A DNA stretch of 64,000 bases, taken from assembly GCF_007954275.1 (NCBI RefSeq), contig NZ_VOLT01000015.1:1-64000 (forward strand). The letters are read 5' to 3'. A model generated the notes under the pieces. It had not been told where the DNA came from, did no database searches, and saw nothing but the letters and a program-made list of their open reading frames with translations. Origin of the DNA: Colwellia demingiae. Lineage in GTDB: Bacteria; Pseudomonadota; Gammaproteobacteria; Enterobacterales; Alteromonadaceae. Shown piece by piece: positions 25,687 through 35,122 of this stretch. The position numbers and the translations under genes are program-made. Numbering within the stretch: the stretch's first letter is position 1; each line of letters starts with the position of its first letter.

Positions 25687-26454
25687 TTATTTAGGTTCCA
25701 TTCGAATAGCGCCATCAAGACGTATAACTTCGCCATTGAGGTAACTATTGGTAATGATGTGAGCGGCTAAAGCAGCATATTCGACCGGATCGCCAAAACG
25801 CTTAGGACTTTGCACCATTTTGATTAGTGGTTCGCGAACTTCATCACTGAATCCTTTCATCATAGCCGTATCGAAAATACCAGGTGCTATGGTCATAATA
25901 CGAATGCCAAATGGTGCTAAATCGCGGGCAATAGGCAAAGTCATCGAAACAATACCGCCTTTACTAGCGCTATAGGCTGATTGACCAACTTGACCATCGT
26001 AGGCAGCAACTGAGGCTGTATTGATAATTACGCCACGTTCGCCTTTAGCATCAGGTTCGTTTTTAGCCATTTGCTCAGCAGCTAAACGTAGTACATTAAA
26101 GGTACCAATCAGGTTAATATTGATAACCTGTGAAAATTTATCTAAAGCTAATGCGCCATTACGACCAACGGTTTTACCGCCAGGAGCAATACCTGCACAA
26201 TTAATACAAGCGTGAATGGTGCCAAAGGCATCAACGGCTGCTTTTATACCGGCAACAACTGAAGTTTCGTCAGTAACATTTACTTTAGCGAAAATCGACT
26301 TTTCGCCTAACATTGCAACAAGGGAATTTCCTGCATCTTCGTTCAAGTCAAAGGCAACAATTTTTGCACCTTGTTTGGCCAATTCTTGGCAAGTAACTAA
26401 ACCTAAGCCTGAAGCGGCGCCAGTTACGACAACGACTTTGTTATTTAAATCCAT
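25687..26454 (-). CDS. Short-chain 3-hydroxyacyl-CoA dehydrogenase (HSD17B10-like)
   Basis: A 255-residue classical SDR with the cofactor motif TGAASGLG (residues 11-18), the NCAG motif in CINCAGIAP and the catalytic S..YSASK pair. The overall wording (PGGKTVGRNGALALDKF and PSPKRFGDPVEYAALAAHI) fits HSD10-type 3-hydroxyacyl-CoA or 3-hydroxy-2-methylbutyryl-CoA dehydrogenases. It would oxidise a 3-hydroxyacyl-CoA with NAD. Co-transcribed with the acyl-CoA dehydrogenase upstream (14-base gap), it suits branched-chain or methyl-branched fatty acid breakdown. Confidence 0.9.
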   Translation of the reverse strand: MDLNNKVVVVTGAASGLGLVTCQELAKQGAKIVAFDLNEDAGNSLVAMLGEKSIFAKVNVTDETSVVAGIKAAVDAFGTIHACINCAGIAPGGKTVGRNGALALDKFSQVININLIGTFNVLRLAAEQMAKNEPDAKGERGVIINTASVAAYDGQVGQSAYSASKGGIVSMTLPIARDLAPFGIRIMTIAPGIFDTAMMKGFSDEVREPLIKMVQSPKRFGDPVEYAALAAHIITNSYLNGEVIRLDGAIRMEPK

Positions 26455-26468
26455 GGTAAATCCTTAAA

Positions 26469-27626
26469 TTAGTTTATTTCTTGTAACAAATCACGCGCGA
26501 TAATCACTCTTTGAATTTCGCTCGTACCTTCATAAATCGATGCCACACGTACATCTCGTGCATAGCGTTCTAGTGGATAGTCTTTAATGTAGCCTGCGCC
26601 GCCCATTAGTTGCAGTGCGGTATAACAAACCTGATTAGCTTTTTCAGAAGCAAAAAGTTTGGCCATTGAAGCTTCTTTTCCAAAAGGTTGTCCTTTATCT
26701 TTTTTATCCGCTGCGTTCATCAGTAATAAACGTGCTGCTTCTAGATCAGTATAAGCATCGGCTAGCATCCATTGAATGCCTTGGAACTTTGCTATCTTTT
26801 GACCAAATTGTTGACGCTCGTTAACATAATCACGGGCAAAATCGATGGCAGCTAAACCTATGCCTAAAGAAAGTGAACCAATACCAATACGACCACCAGC
26901 AAGTTCGGATACCGCTACTTTAAAACCTTGGTTTAGTTTGCCCATTAAGGCATCTTTAGGCAGTCGACAATTATCAAAGACCACTTCGTTAGTAGCAGAA
27001 GCATGTTGGCCCATTTTTTTCTCGGCTGGTGATATAATTAGACCTGGCGCATCGGCTTCAACTAAGAAGCACGAAATACCTTTACCTCTTGGCGCACTAG
27101 GGTCAGTTACTGCCCATAATACGAATACACCAGCATATTCACCGCTAGTGATATATTGTTTAGCGCCATTAATAACCCATTCATCACCTTCTAAAATGGC
27201 TTTAGTTTTCATACCTGATGGATCTGAACCCGCACCAGACTCGGTCAAACAAAAGCCACCTGCTGCATATTCACCACTACAAAGTTTAGGTAGATACTTT
27301 TCTTTTTGCGCTTCACTAGCCACAGACTCAATGACTTCACCAACCATATTTGTTACTGACATGGTGACTGCTGTTGAAGCGCAGGCACGTGAAATTTCAG
27401 TCATTGCTAGGCTAAAGACTACAGTACCAGCTTCAGCTCCACCGTATTGTGAACCCACATTTAGTCCCATAAAACCGAGCTCAGCGAGTTTTTTCAAATT
27501 ACTTAAGAACAGTTCGCGGTCACCATGTTGATCGAGTTTTTCAGCCACAGGCGCAAGTTCAGTTTGTGCAAACTTAGCCGCCATGTCTTTTATCATCGCT
27601 TGGTCTTCAGTTAGTGAAAGGTCCAT
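26469..27626 (-). CDS. Acyl-CoA dehydrogenase
   Basis: A 385-residue flavoprotein with both family signatures: FCLTESGAGSDPSG (substrate/FAD contact) and QLMGGAGYIKDYPLERYARDVRVASIYEGTSEIQ near the C-terminus, where the glutamate in YEGTSE is the usual catalytic base. It introduces the alpha,beta double bond into acyl-CoA and passes electrons to ETF. The wording suggests a short/branched-chain enzyme. It is the promoter-proximal gene of the unit, divergent from an AraC regulator with a palindrome in the gap. Confidence 0.92.
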   Translation of the reverse strand: MDLSLTEDQAMIKDMAAKFAQTELAPVAEKLDQHGDRELFLSNLKKLAELGFMGLNVGSQYGGAEAGTVVFSLAMTEISRACASTAVTMSVTNMVGEVIESVASEAQKEKYLPKLCSGEYAAGGFCLTESGAGSDPSGMKTKAILEGDEWVINGAKQYITSGEYAGVFVLWAVTDPSAPRGKGISCFLVEADAPGLIISPAEKKMGQHASATNEVVFDNCRLPKDALMGKLNQGFKVAVSELAGGRIGIGSLSLGIGLAAIDFARDYVNERQQFGQKIAKFQGIQWMLADAYTDLEAARLLLMNAADKKDKGQPFGKEASMAKLFASEKANQVCYTALQLMGGAGYIKDYPLERYARDVRVASIYEGTSEIQRVIIARDLLQEIN

Positions 27627-27835
27627 AATAGTTCTCTTTTAGTTTTTCTTAGTAAAATTAGGTGCTTATTAATTATTGCTCGCACTTATTTGGAGAAGTA
27701 CAAGCACGTTATTTCTAATCTCATGTATCGACACTTGGATATTGAAAGATAAGACTTAAAAATAGATGCTAATACTATAAGTAGAATTAAAGTTAATTTA
27801 AATGACAAAAGGTAACGATATAACTCACTAAACAT

Positions 27836-27850
27836 TACACGTTAAGTGTA
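27836..27850. promoter_or_regulatory. Palindrome TACACGTTAAGTGTA between acyl-CoA dehydrogenase and araC
   Basis: TACAC and GTGTA are inverted around GTTAA, 210 bases from the dehydrogenase start and 47 bases before the araC start. It is a candidate operator for the divergent AraC protein or another acyl-CoA regulator. Confidence 0.45.
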
Positions 27851-27896
27851 GTTAAGGTATAGTTGATTATAAATATAGGCGATAGAAACGATAATC

Positions 27897-28892
27897 ATGG
27901 CCAAAGTAGATATTCATTATTTTCACCAAGCGCTCGATTGTGCTGTACGTAAAGGCTTTGATGGTGACAAAATATTATTATCATTAGGTATTACTATTAC
28001 GCCCAACCAACAACGAGTTGATGGTGAACAAATGACTCGTTTAGTGCAATATGTGTGGGCAAACCTAAACGATGAATTCCTAGGCTGTACTAAAAATCCT
28101 TGTAAGACGGGGATATTTCCTTTTATGGCTCATCATGTGTTTCACTATAAAAGCCTTGGAAAAATGCTTGAGCAAGGTATTTTGTTTTACAATTTAGTGA
28201 CAAATGATATGCAAATGAAGTTAGTTAGGGGAGGTGACGTTGCTGAATTAGAATTTGTTTTTACCCATCCTGAATGTGACCCTAAGCATTTCTTTCTCGA
28301 GTTCTGGTTAATTATTTGGCATCGTTTTTCTAGTTGGTTAATTGATGTGAAAATTCCGTTGAGCCAAGTTTGTTTTTCTCATCCAAAACCAAAGCACTCT
28401 CAGGAGGTAAAGTTACTTTTTTCATGTCGGCATAGTTTTAACCGTCCAGTAGTAAAATTATGTTTTCATGCGAAATATTTAGATTTACCCTGCGTTAGAA
28501 CGAGGAAAGAACTCACTCGATTTTTACGAAATTCACCTGAAGATTTAATAACTATTCCAGGAAGTGGGCAAAGTTTTAAAGCCAAAATTAGAGCAATACT
28601 GATACATGATGAGAACGATATTCTTTATTGTCCAAGTTTTGAAAGACTTGCCCTGAACTTAAATATGAGTGCACAAACGCTACGCCGTCGTCTTAAAGTT
28701 GAAGGGACAAGTTATCCGATGATTAAGGATGAAATCAGGCGCGACTTGGCAATTGATTATTTAGTTATGAGTAACCGCAACATTACCGATATTTCCAATA
28801 TATTGGGTTTCAGCGAACCACGCTCATTTACCCGCGCTTTTAAACACTGGACGGGAGTATCACCATCAAAATACAGCCGTTCTAAGGTGTGA
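27897..28892 (+). CDS. AraC-family transcriptional regulator
   Basis: A 331-residue regulator with an N-terminal arabinose-binding-type domain (about residues 10-200) and a C-terminal HTH_18 double helix-turn-helix (about 230-328, ALNLNMSAQTLRRRLK and ITDISNILGFSEPRSFTRAFKHWTGVSPSKYR-like). The type is that of OruR/ArgR-like AraC proteins. It is divergently transcribed from the acyl-CoA dehydrogenase unit and probably activates it in response to an acid or acyl-CoA. The effector is unknown. Confidence 0.92.
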   Translation: MAKVDIHYFHQALDCAVRKGFDGDKILLSLGITITPNQQRVDGEQMTRLVQYVWANLNDEFLGCTKNPCKTGIFPFMAHHVFHYKSLGKMLEQGILFYNLVTNDMQMKLVRGGDVAELEFVFTHPECDPKHFFLEFWLIIWHRFSSWLIDVKIPLSQVCFSHPKPKHSQEVKLLFSCRHSFNRPVVKLCFHAKYLDLPCVRTRKELTRFLRNSPEDLITIPGSGQSFKAKIRAILIHDENDILYCPSFERLALNLNMSAQTLRRRLKVEGTSYPMIKDEIRRDLAIDYLVMSNRNITDISNILGFSEPRSFTRAFKHWTGVSPSKYSRSKV

Positions 28893-28942
28893 TCTAATTA
28901 ACTTGGTGCGGACCACTTCATTAGTGAGATAGCATTAGACTA

Positions 28943-29662
28943 CTACGGATTTAACGGATGATTTTCTAAAGATGCTTTAAGGCTCTTTAACCCTTTATCA
29001 AGTAACTTCATCATTGCTTTCGTGTCACTTTTTTTACTAAATGCGACATATATATTACTTTGATGATTCACCTGTCCTTGTTTGATGGATGAATGTTCTA
29101 AACCCATTCTTGTCATTGTATCTTTGGCTACTTCATCAAACATGATTGCCATATCTACTCTTTTTTTACGAAGAAGATGGACTATTTGTTTTTGAGTTCC
29201 CACTCTAACTTCTTGAAATCGATGTTTGTTTTGTTGGAAAGCGTCGCCATATTCATAACCCAATATTAAAGCGATTGTTGTTCGGTCAGGAATGTCACTT
29301 GCCGATGAAAAGTCTAGATCAGAATCATTATTATAATAAAATGAAGCTGTAGCTTGTAATAGAGGCTCTTCACCAAAATTGAATATACTCTCGGTATTGG
29401 CTTGTTTGGTGACATTAAAGGCACCATCGGCGCTACCCACCTTAACCATATGTAGTGCTCTGGCATAAGGGACTACTATAAACTCAACCTCTACATTGAC
29501 AGCATGATAGGCTTTTTTGATGATTTCTTTAGATAAGCCATTCCCTTGATTATTAGAATATGGGGGCCAGCTATTTTCAACGGCAAGTGTCACTTTACTA
29601 TTTGAATAACTATTAAAGCTAATACTAGCAAGGATAAATAGGCATACTAGTCGAGTTATCAT
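28943..29662 (-). CDS. Periplasmic amino-acid-type solute-binding protein
   Basis: A 239-residue protein with a signal peptide (cleavage near SYS) and one SBP_bac_3 domain, recognisable by ENSWPPYSNNQGNGLSKEII and the ADGAFNVTK segment. No permease or ATPase gene is nearby, so it may serve as a sensor or work with a distant transporter. Orphan proteins like this in Alteromonadales are often linked to signalling. It lies between the AraC gene and the nitrilase-like gene and has its own gap on each side. Confidence 0.85.
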   Translation of the reverse strand: MITRLVCLFILASISFNSYSNSKVTLAVENSWPPYSNNQGNGLSKEIIKKAYHAVNVEVEFIVVPYARALHMVKVGSADGAFNVTKQANTESIFNFGEEPLLQATASFYYNNDSDLDFSSASDIPDRTTIALILGYEYGDAFQQNKHRFQEVRVGTQKQIVHLLRKKRVDMAIMFDEVAKDTMTRMGLEHSSIKQGQVNHQSNIYVAFSKKSDTKAMMKLLDKGLKSLKASLENHPLNP

Positions 29663-29802
29663 ATTAATTTGAAGACCATAGTTATAGCAATTGTACTAAG
29701 TGATTATTTTCAATAGTAATTATATTAATGGATTTATAATTGAAGTGCTAATCTGATAGTGGCAAGGACTTTGTGCTGTTCCCAGCCATCAGCTTAAATT
29801 AA

Positions 29803-31626
29803 TCACTTAGTACAGGCTGCAATAGGATGAACCACCGCTTTGGTGATTTTACCGTACTGAAGTTTAACGAGAGGTTGGTTGATATAGCCAGTAAACTGTC
29901 GTGTTCTCCACTGAGGCAATAAAGCAGGGTCGGTAGTTAAATTAGCAATTAATCCTGTGGATTTCTGTGCTTTTACTTTGTTTTTACCATAAATATTGTC
30001 ACTAGCGTTATCAGTTGGTAAATGGTTAGCGAAGCTTTTTTCACGACTTGCTGCCACAATGCAAATTCGATTTTCAGCGGCGCGAGATAACAAACTATAT
30101 TCAACCTCGCTTGGCTCTTGAATATCAAACGGAACCAGTAATACGTGGATGCCATGTAACGTCGCAATGTTGACTATTTCAGGGATATTAGCGTCATCTG
30201 CTGTTAGCATAGCAACGATGATATTCCCTTGCTCTAAGGGTAATTCAATAATAGTTAACTCATTACCGAGTGAAGTCCATTGATATCGTTGGCAAAAATG
30301 TAACTGCTGCTGTGTTGCCAATAAGCCATGTTCATTTATTAGCACTGCCTGATGAACACCCTCAATAATTAAACTAGTACATAAGTATTGAAAAGGTCTA
30401 AGCACGGAACTGACTTGTTCGATTAGCTGTTTGCTCAAATTTTCAATCTGAGTTCTTTGTTCAATCTCATGGGTGATTGTTTTATCTGCAATAAAGAATA
30501 ATTCAGGTAATTGAATAATGTCAGTAACATTATTCTCAATATACTGACAAACATCTTCAATGGCTTGCTCGTTAGACTTATATGTTGCAAATATCGCAAC
30601 ATTAGCCGTTAATGGCACCTTATTAGCATTCACATGCTGTGGCGCTCCTTCGATATTATCTGTTTGTTTTATAGCTGCTGTTAGCTTTTGATAAAGCTCA
30701 GGGCGCAATTGTTTTGAAAACTGTGTGCCATCAGGACGAAATTTTTGATTAAGCCCGACATTTGTTTTAGTTTCTGATCCAGTTATCACTTCAGTTAACT
30801 CTATATCAGCAAAAATAAAACCTTCTTCATTATTAGTGAGCTTTGCTAGTATCTTGCCATCAGGAGAAACTATTTGGCTTTGACCAGCACCAACGCTAGT
30901 ACAATCAAGATCTTCTTCCGCTTGTTCTGATGGTCTCAATGTACCCACTTTATTTGCCGTTGCTACGAATACATTGTTTTCGAAAGCTCGAGTTGGGTCA
31001 TGTAAATTGCTTTGATCGATTGCGAAGGTATTGATGGAGTTACACAGTAATTGCGCACCACTTAAGGCTAACTCCCGTGATGCTTCGAAGCTCATGCTAT
31101 CGTTACCTGTGAGTAGTCCGAATTTTCCAATTGGGGTTATTACTACTTCATGTTCTGTACTCATATTAGTGAAAAAATCACTTTCATGCCCAGTTAACGT
31201 GTGTTTATCCGTTTGGTTGATGAGATCTCCACGTGGGGAAAATAAGCATGAGGTCACACTAATGTTCGATTTAAACGAACTACCTTGCTTAGTACCAGTG
31301 ATATTGCGGGACTGGTCTCGTCGTAACGTGACATTGAGCACAATATAACAACCATGCTTTTTCGCTTGCTGCGCTATCTCTTGTAAAAATTCACCATCAA
31401 TCTGTAAAGCTTCATCCCAAGCCTGATTATGGTCGACGTAACAAGTTTGAGCCTTATCAAAAGATATATTACTAATAGGGGTATTAGTAAAAAGGGTATT
31501 ACAATATTCAGGAAGAACGATCAGTGCCGGCTTACAGGTTGCAGCCTCATTTATCATACGTACGCAACTTGCTAGGTTTTCTTGAGAATTTGAAGAGGTG
31601 GCAAACTGAGAAACGGCTACTCGCAT
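29803..31626 (-). CDS. Tandem nitrilase-fold protein lacking both nucleophilic cysteines
   Basis: A 607-residue protein with two carbon-nitrogen-hydrolase domains (about residues 1-280 and 340-590). In domain 1, E40 (VLPEY) and K141 (TDKHTL) are present, but the cysteine expected in the ICxD motif is G174 (LLTGND). In domain 2, E375 (QLPEL) is present and the motif reads LTADD, with A476 for cysteine and no clear lysine. It is either a scaffold or binding protein, or an enzyme with an unusual mechanism. The frame is intact, so it is not a pseudogene. It is probably cytoplasmic, as no signal peptide is visible. The solute-binding protein gene lies 141 bases downstream on the same strand. Confidence 0.8.
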   Translation of the reverse strand: MRVAVSQFATSSNSQENLASCVRMINEAATCKPALIVLPEYCNTLFTNTPISNISFDKAQTCYVDHNQAWDEALQIDGEFLQEIAQQAKKHGCYIVLNVTLRRDQSRNITGTKQGSSFKSNISVTSCLFSPRGDLINQTDKHTLTGHESDFFTNMSTEHEVVITPIGKFGLLTGNDSMSFEASRELALSGAQLLCNSINTFAIDQSNLHDPTRAFENNVFVATANKVGTLRPSEQAEEDLDCTSVGAGQSQIVSPDGKILAKLTNNEEGFIFADIELTEVITGSETKTNVGLNQKFRPDGTQFSKQLRPELYQKLTAAIKQTDNIEGAPQHVNANKVPLTANVAIFATYKSNEQAIEDVCQYIENNVTDIIQLPELFFIADKTITHEIEQRTQIENLSKQLIEQVSSVLRPFQYLCTSLIIEGVHQAVLINEHGLLATQQQLHFCQRYQWTSLGNELTIIELPLEQGNIIVAMLTADDANIPEIVNIATLHGIHVLLVPFDIQEPSEVEYSLLSRAAENRICIVAASREKSFANHLPTDNASDNIYGKNKVKAQKSTGLIANLTTDPALLPQWRTRQFTGYINQPLVKLQYGKITKAVVHPIAACTK

Positions 31627-31761
31627 GATTTATACTTTCCAGATAACTTATGATGTTTGAATTTAACAATGTGAAAGCATGATGCTTTATCGAAGAGATT
31701 TTACATGAAAAATGTATGGTTGAGGCTATTTTAATAGATTTTTTCTGGGGTAATTACAGGC

Positions 31762-31794
31762 TGTCGATCTTTCATCCAAAATGGGTGATCGACA
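31762..31794. terminator. Stem-loop between lipoprotein and nitrilase-like genes
   Basis: TGTCGATC (31762-31769) pairs with GATCGACA (31787-31794); an inner CATCC/GGGTG helix adds five pairs. Transcription of both neighbours runs leftwards, but no T-run follows on the minus strand, so termination strength is uncertain. Confidence 0.45.
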
Positions 31795-31849
31795 ACCTTT
31801 TACTGTAAAACACAGCGTGTGGGTTTTTCACACACACTGTTTCCAATCA

Positions 31850-33370
31850 TTAGCCTTCACAGGCAATCCAAACCACGCCATCTACACTACATTCGAAGAG
31901 GGTGGTGTTGTCTTCTTGTTTGATTGATTTGACCCAGTTATTCTCATTATCTTTGTCAATAACAATGTTGTCGTATTCCAGGCGTTTACGCCAATAATCG
32001 GTATCAACAAGCACATCTTGGTTCCAACCGATCGCAAAGGAAGACATGTTGCTGATTATCTCAGTAGCAGCTAACATGTCGCTTTTGTCTTTAATGTTGA
32101 TCCAATCAGGTAGAGCCGTGAACTCTTGGTTTTGTTCTCTAAAGTGTAATTCAGTGGAATAGGTCGAATTTCCTTCGGCGAAGCGGTATGAGTAGCTACG
32201 CTCATAAGGGTTTTCTAGATTATCATTTGAGCATTCTTCTATTGTTGCAAATGATACGGTGGGTACAATATTACTAAGTTCATATTGCACGCTGTTTTCT
32301 TCGAAACTGACACGTTCTATATTGCCACAACGATAAGAGTTATCATCGTTACGATAGATATCTTGACGAACACGCAACCAGCCTCCAACGTTTTGATCGC
32401 CCCAAGGTTGTCCGCTTTCATGAAATTTAGATAAGATTATATCTGCCTTAGAGAGTGATTGATCGTCAGCTAGTTTTACAAATTCTGAAAAATCTTCTGT
32501 ATCAAGGAAAATAATTTCATCGCGATACCATGCATCTGTGAATCCTAGCTCTTCATCTCTGACTGCATCTTGGTATACAGTGACCCGTATTTCTGCTGCG
32601 TCAGGGTAAATTTTTTCAAGCTTTTTCTTGTGTTTGTATGCTGCTTTTAGGCCTTTGACGATTGCTTGAGCATGATCATACGTCTCAGTATCTTTAGAGG
32701 CGATAAAGTCGGAATATATTTGCTCTTCTGATAGGTTGTAGTGCTGCACTAGGTTTAGCATTACATTTTCAACTTCATTTTTTATTTCGTTGCGAAGGGC
32801 ACTGTCTTGTTTAAGTTGGTCACAGGTTAAATTGCCTTTACCGCTAGCTTTGAGTTGGCGTTTTAGCTGTCCCCAAATAACCGTGGTGAGTGGTGAAATG
32901 TTGCGGATATCATTATCAGATATTGCTTCGATGGATGGTGGGAATGACATTTGGTAAGCTTCGGTAACTTCACCGAGGTCAAGATCCATAGCCCCTACGG
33001 GAACGTCGACATAAGTGGTTGAATACGGGACACATGCAGCTTGATCTTCAGAGAATTCAAAGCTGTAATCACCGGACTCACCTGAGACGGTAGAGGGTTC
33101 TGTTTGTTGGTCATATTTTCCATCCCCGTCAAAATCTAACCAAACGGTTGCACCGACGACATAGCCATCAATAACTTTTCCGCTTGATCTTATTGTCGTC
33201 TCGGAAGGTAGTGGCGCGGGTTTTGTTATAGGCACTGGTACTGGTATTGGTTTTTCTACGGTATCTGGTGTTAGTAGTATCTCTGGGGTGTCAGAGCCAC
33301 CACCGCCGCAAGCGGTAAGTGAAAGTGCGAACACTGATGAGATGATTAGTTTGTTATTGTTATTAATCAT
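31850..33370 (-). CDS. Lipoprotein of unknown function with calcium-type loop
   Basis: A 506-residue predicted lipoprotein with lipobox LTAC followed by GGGGS, a proline-rich linker (about residues 30-55), an early GYVVGATVWLDFDGDGKYD segment with an EF-hand/dockerin-like DFDGDGKYD loop (about 70-80), and a long C-terminal part with no recognised domain. The start at 33370 (MINNNNK) has AGGGACA upstream. Such proteins are common outer-membrane-anchored surface proteins in Colwellia and relatives. Function unknown. Confidence 0.75.
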   Translation of the reverse strand: MINNNNKLIISSVFALSLTACGGGGSDTPEILLTPDTVEKPIPVPVPITKPAPLPSETTIRSSGKVIDGYVVGATVWLDFDGDGKYDQQTEPSTVSGESGDYSFEFSEDQAACVPYSTTYVDVPVGAMDLDLGEVTEAYQMSFPPSIEAISDNDIRNISPLTTVIWGQLKRQLKASGKGNLTCDQLKQDSALRNEIKNEVENVMLNLVQHYNLSEEQIYSDFIASKDTETYDHAQAIVKGLKAAYKHKKKLEKIYPDAAEIRVTVYQDAVRDEELGFTDAWYRDEIIFLDTEDFSEFVKLADDQSLSKADIILSKFHESGQPWGDQNVGGWLRVRQDIYRNDDNSYRCGNIERVSFEENSVQYELSNIVPTVSFATIEECSNDNLENPYERSYSYRFAEGNSTYSTELHFREQNQEFTALPDWINIKDKSDMLAATEIISNMSSFAIGWNQDVLVDTDYWRKRLEYDNIVIDKDNENNWVKSIKQEDNTTLFECSVDGVVWIACEG

Positions 33371-33757
33371 GAATGATTGTCCCTGTTAAAATAAATTCCA
33401 TAAACCAGCTTGTCGTTTGAAACGTTGTCTTGCGCTATAAGCACATATTATTCACGACAGTAATATCGTTGCATTGTGTCCTTTAATAAAGGAGCTATCA
33501 GCTGAAAACTATCCATTAACGTTTTAAAGAAGCGCTAAAATTGTAAGATAGAATTTCTGCTGAATGTTATAAGAAGACATTAATCTTTTTAAGTACTTAG
33601 GTCAACTATGTCCTAAATATGGCCCAATATATGATCTAATTTCCCATATAAATCATTAATACGGATTTCAACTTTGATATGGGAACCGACATCATTAGAT
33701 TTGAGAGTAGGGAGGGTTTGTATGAGGGGGATAAATCAGTTGGTGTTAGAAGTTAAA
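33371..33757. other. Intergenic region, nothing recognised
   Basis: About 390 bases upstream of the lipoprotein gene. It should contain the lipoprotein promoter. I see no gene, tRNA or convincing repeat. Confidence 0.4.
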
Positions 33758-33787
33758 ACAGTGAATGAAATTTACTTCATTCACTGT
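33758..33787 (-). terminator. Intrinsic terminator downstream of the interrupted SYLF-like gene
   Basis: ACAGTGAATGAA (33758-33769) and TTCATTCACTGT (33776-33787) form a 12-bp stem with a 6-base loop; on the minus strand the stem is followed by TTTT. It lies 60 bases after the original stop codon (33848), supporting the longer gene frame. Confidence 0.7.
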
Positions 33788-33847
33788 ACTCAATAGCAAA
33801 GTTACCTAATGCCTTTACATTAAGGCAATAAACAGAAGACGGCCAGT

Positions 33848-34426
33848 TTACTCAGCGTTCTGCACTACATCATCAGTAAAGTCAGTTGGCCAAAATTTAT
33901 AACCTTGCACCGTCGCTTGTGCTGCTGCACCCCATAATGCGGATTGATATATTCTTACTCCTTCGACATCATAAGAAGTATTGGCTGCTGCTTGTCCACC
34001 TTCTTCTTCGTGCTTTGCACTTGCTTCAGCTCGAGCACCGGCATCCCAACCTTCTTATTTAAAACGTTTTAATGCATCAGCACTGCTATAAGCATAAACA
34101 AAAGCTACCGATTTAAAACCAATGCCAACACCAACACCTAACGAAGCAAAGCGATAAAATTCAGACTGGCCATTCTCTTTAAGAACACAAACACCACCAC
34201 CAGTAGATGCGGCAAATAAATAACTATCACTACCGGTACAAACCAAATAACCCAAGCTTTTACTTAACACACCTTTAGCGGTTGGATGATCTTCATAAAT
34301 TTGTTCTAGCGCTTCAGACGTTTCTTTAACGGCATTTTTCTTTTTATCAGCTGGGGTATTACCTGTAGCACAACCCAATAATAAACTGGTGGTTACGCCT
34401 GCCAAAATAAGATTTTTTACTGTCAT
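33848..34426 (-). pseudogene. SYLF/Ysc84-like lipoprotein interrupted by an in-frame stop
   Basis: The 5' part (34426-34058, 123 codons) encodes a lipoprotein: lipobox SLLLGC, then a helical linker and SYLF-like TGGGVCVLKENGQSEFYRF. Codon 124 is TAA (34057-34055). The same frame then stays open for 68 codons, from EGWDAGARAEASAKHEEEGG to a TAA at 33848-33850, and is protein-like. A terminator follows the long frame, not the short one. The simplest reading is a recent nonsense mutation; read-through or a sequencing error cannot be excluded. Relatives of this family bind lipids, but the role of bacterial SYLF lipoproteins is unclear. Confidence 0.7.
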
Positions 34427-34579
34427 TAGTTATCCCTCAAGAGTTAATTGTAAATCAGTTTTTTATTATTTAACTTTTTTAGTAAATCAATTAATTAATA
34501 TAGGATTAATTAATTGATAAAGATAATGTTTTTACATCATTTTTTTTAAATTCGTAGACTGACATGTTATCAAAAGTAA

Positions 34580-34717
34580 TTTACCCACAAAATAGCACCA
34601 AATATTGTAAAGGTTGGGGTAGGGCTTTCATTATTTATCAGTGGTAATGTTATCAATAGTATAATGGGTGCTTTATTTGCGTTTCAGTTTGCTAAACAAT
34701 TAGCGTTAATGAAATAG
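34580..34717 (+). pseudogene. Possible membrane-protein fragment
   Basis: After a TAA at 34577-34579 the frame reads FTHKIAPNIVKVGVGLSLFI... to the TAG at 34715-34717. The hydrophobic composition is membrane-like. There is no ATG near the start and no ribosome-binding site. It may be the tail of a lost gene; I do not recognise it. Confidence 0.2.
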
Positions 34718-34833
34718 TTAATACTTCATGTAACCGTAACACCGTAAAATGATGCTTTTTAAGACAACTTGTTTTTAAAATACTCGATTTATATGTTTAT
34801 ATAACTTTATTTAACAATTTTTATATTTAACGC

Positions 34834-34862
34834 TTTACAAATAGAGCACCAGTATTTAGAAT
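34834..34862 (+). promoter_or_regulatory. Sigma-70 promoter of tRNA-Ser
   Basis: TTTACA (34834-34839), a 17-base spacer, then TAGAAT (34857-34862). The tRNA starts 46 bases after the -10 box. Confidence 0.7.
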
Positions 34863-34907
34863 GCGCCCACTTTTGAGGAATAGCAGAATCTTTCTTTAAA
34901 GTAACTT

Positions 34908-34998
34908 GGTGAGATGGCTGAGTGGTCGAAAGCACCGGTCTTGAAAACCGGCAAGGGTTTGTAGCCCTTCTAGAGTTCAAATCTCTATCTCACCGCCA
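34908..34998 (+). tRNA. tRNA-Ser(TGA)
   Basis: A 91-base gene including an encoded CCA. The acceptor arms are GGTGAGA and TCTCACC, with G as discriminator. The anticodon loop CTTGAAA is flanked by ACCGG and CCGGT-type arms and gives anticodon TGA, serine UCN. The long variable arm (AGGGTTTGTAGCCCT) is typical of class II tRNA-Ser. A sigma-70 promoter precedes and an intrinsic terminator follows. Confidence 0.95.
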
Positions 34999-35004
34999 CA
35001 TTCA

Positions 35005-35038
35005 AAAAAGCCGCTAACTGAAAAGTTAGCGGCTTTTT
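35005..35038 (+). terminator. Intrinsic terminator of tRNA-Ser
   Basis: AAAAAGCCGCTAACT and AGTTAGCGGCTTTTT form a 15-bp stem around GAAA, with the T-run in the 3' arm. It starts seven bases after the tRNA end. Confidence 0.92.
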
Positions 35039-35122
35039 GCTTTTATAATTTTATAAAAGTGATATAAAAAGCTATTGCTGATTATAAAGTGATTGAATAT
35101 TGTTAATACTTAAGGACTGCGC

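Noticed and set aside
26845-27531. 228-codon plus-strand ORF opposite the acyl-CoA dehydrogenase
   Set aside because: Complete overlap with a well-supported gene; low-complexity translation with no domain.
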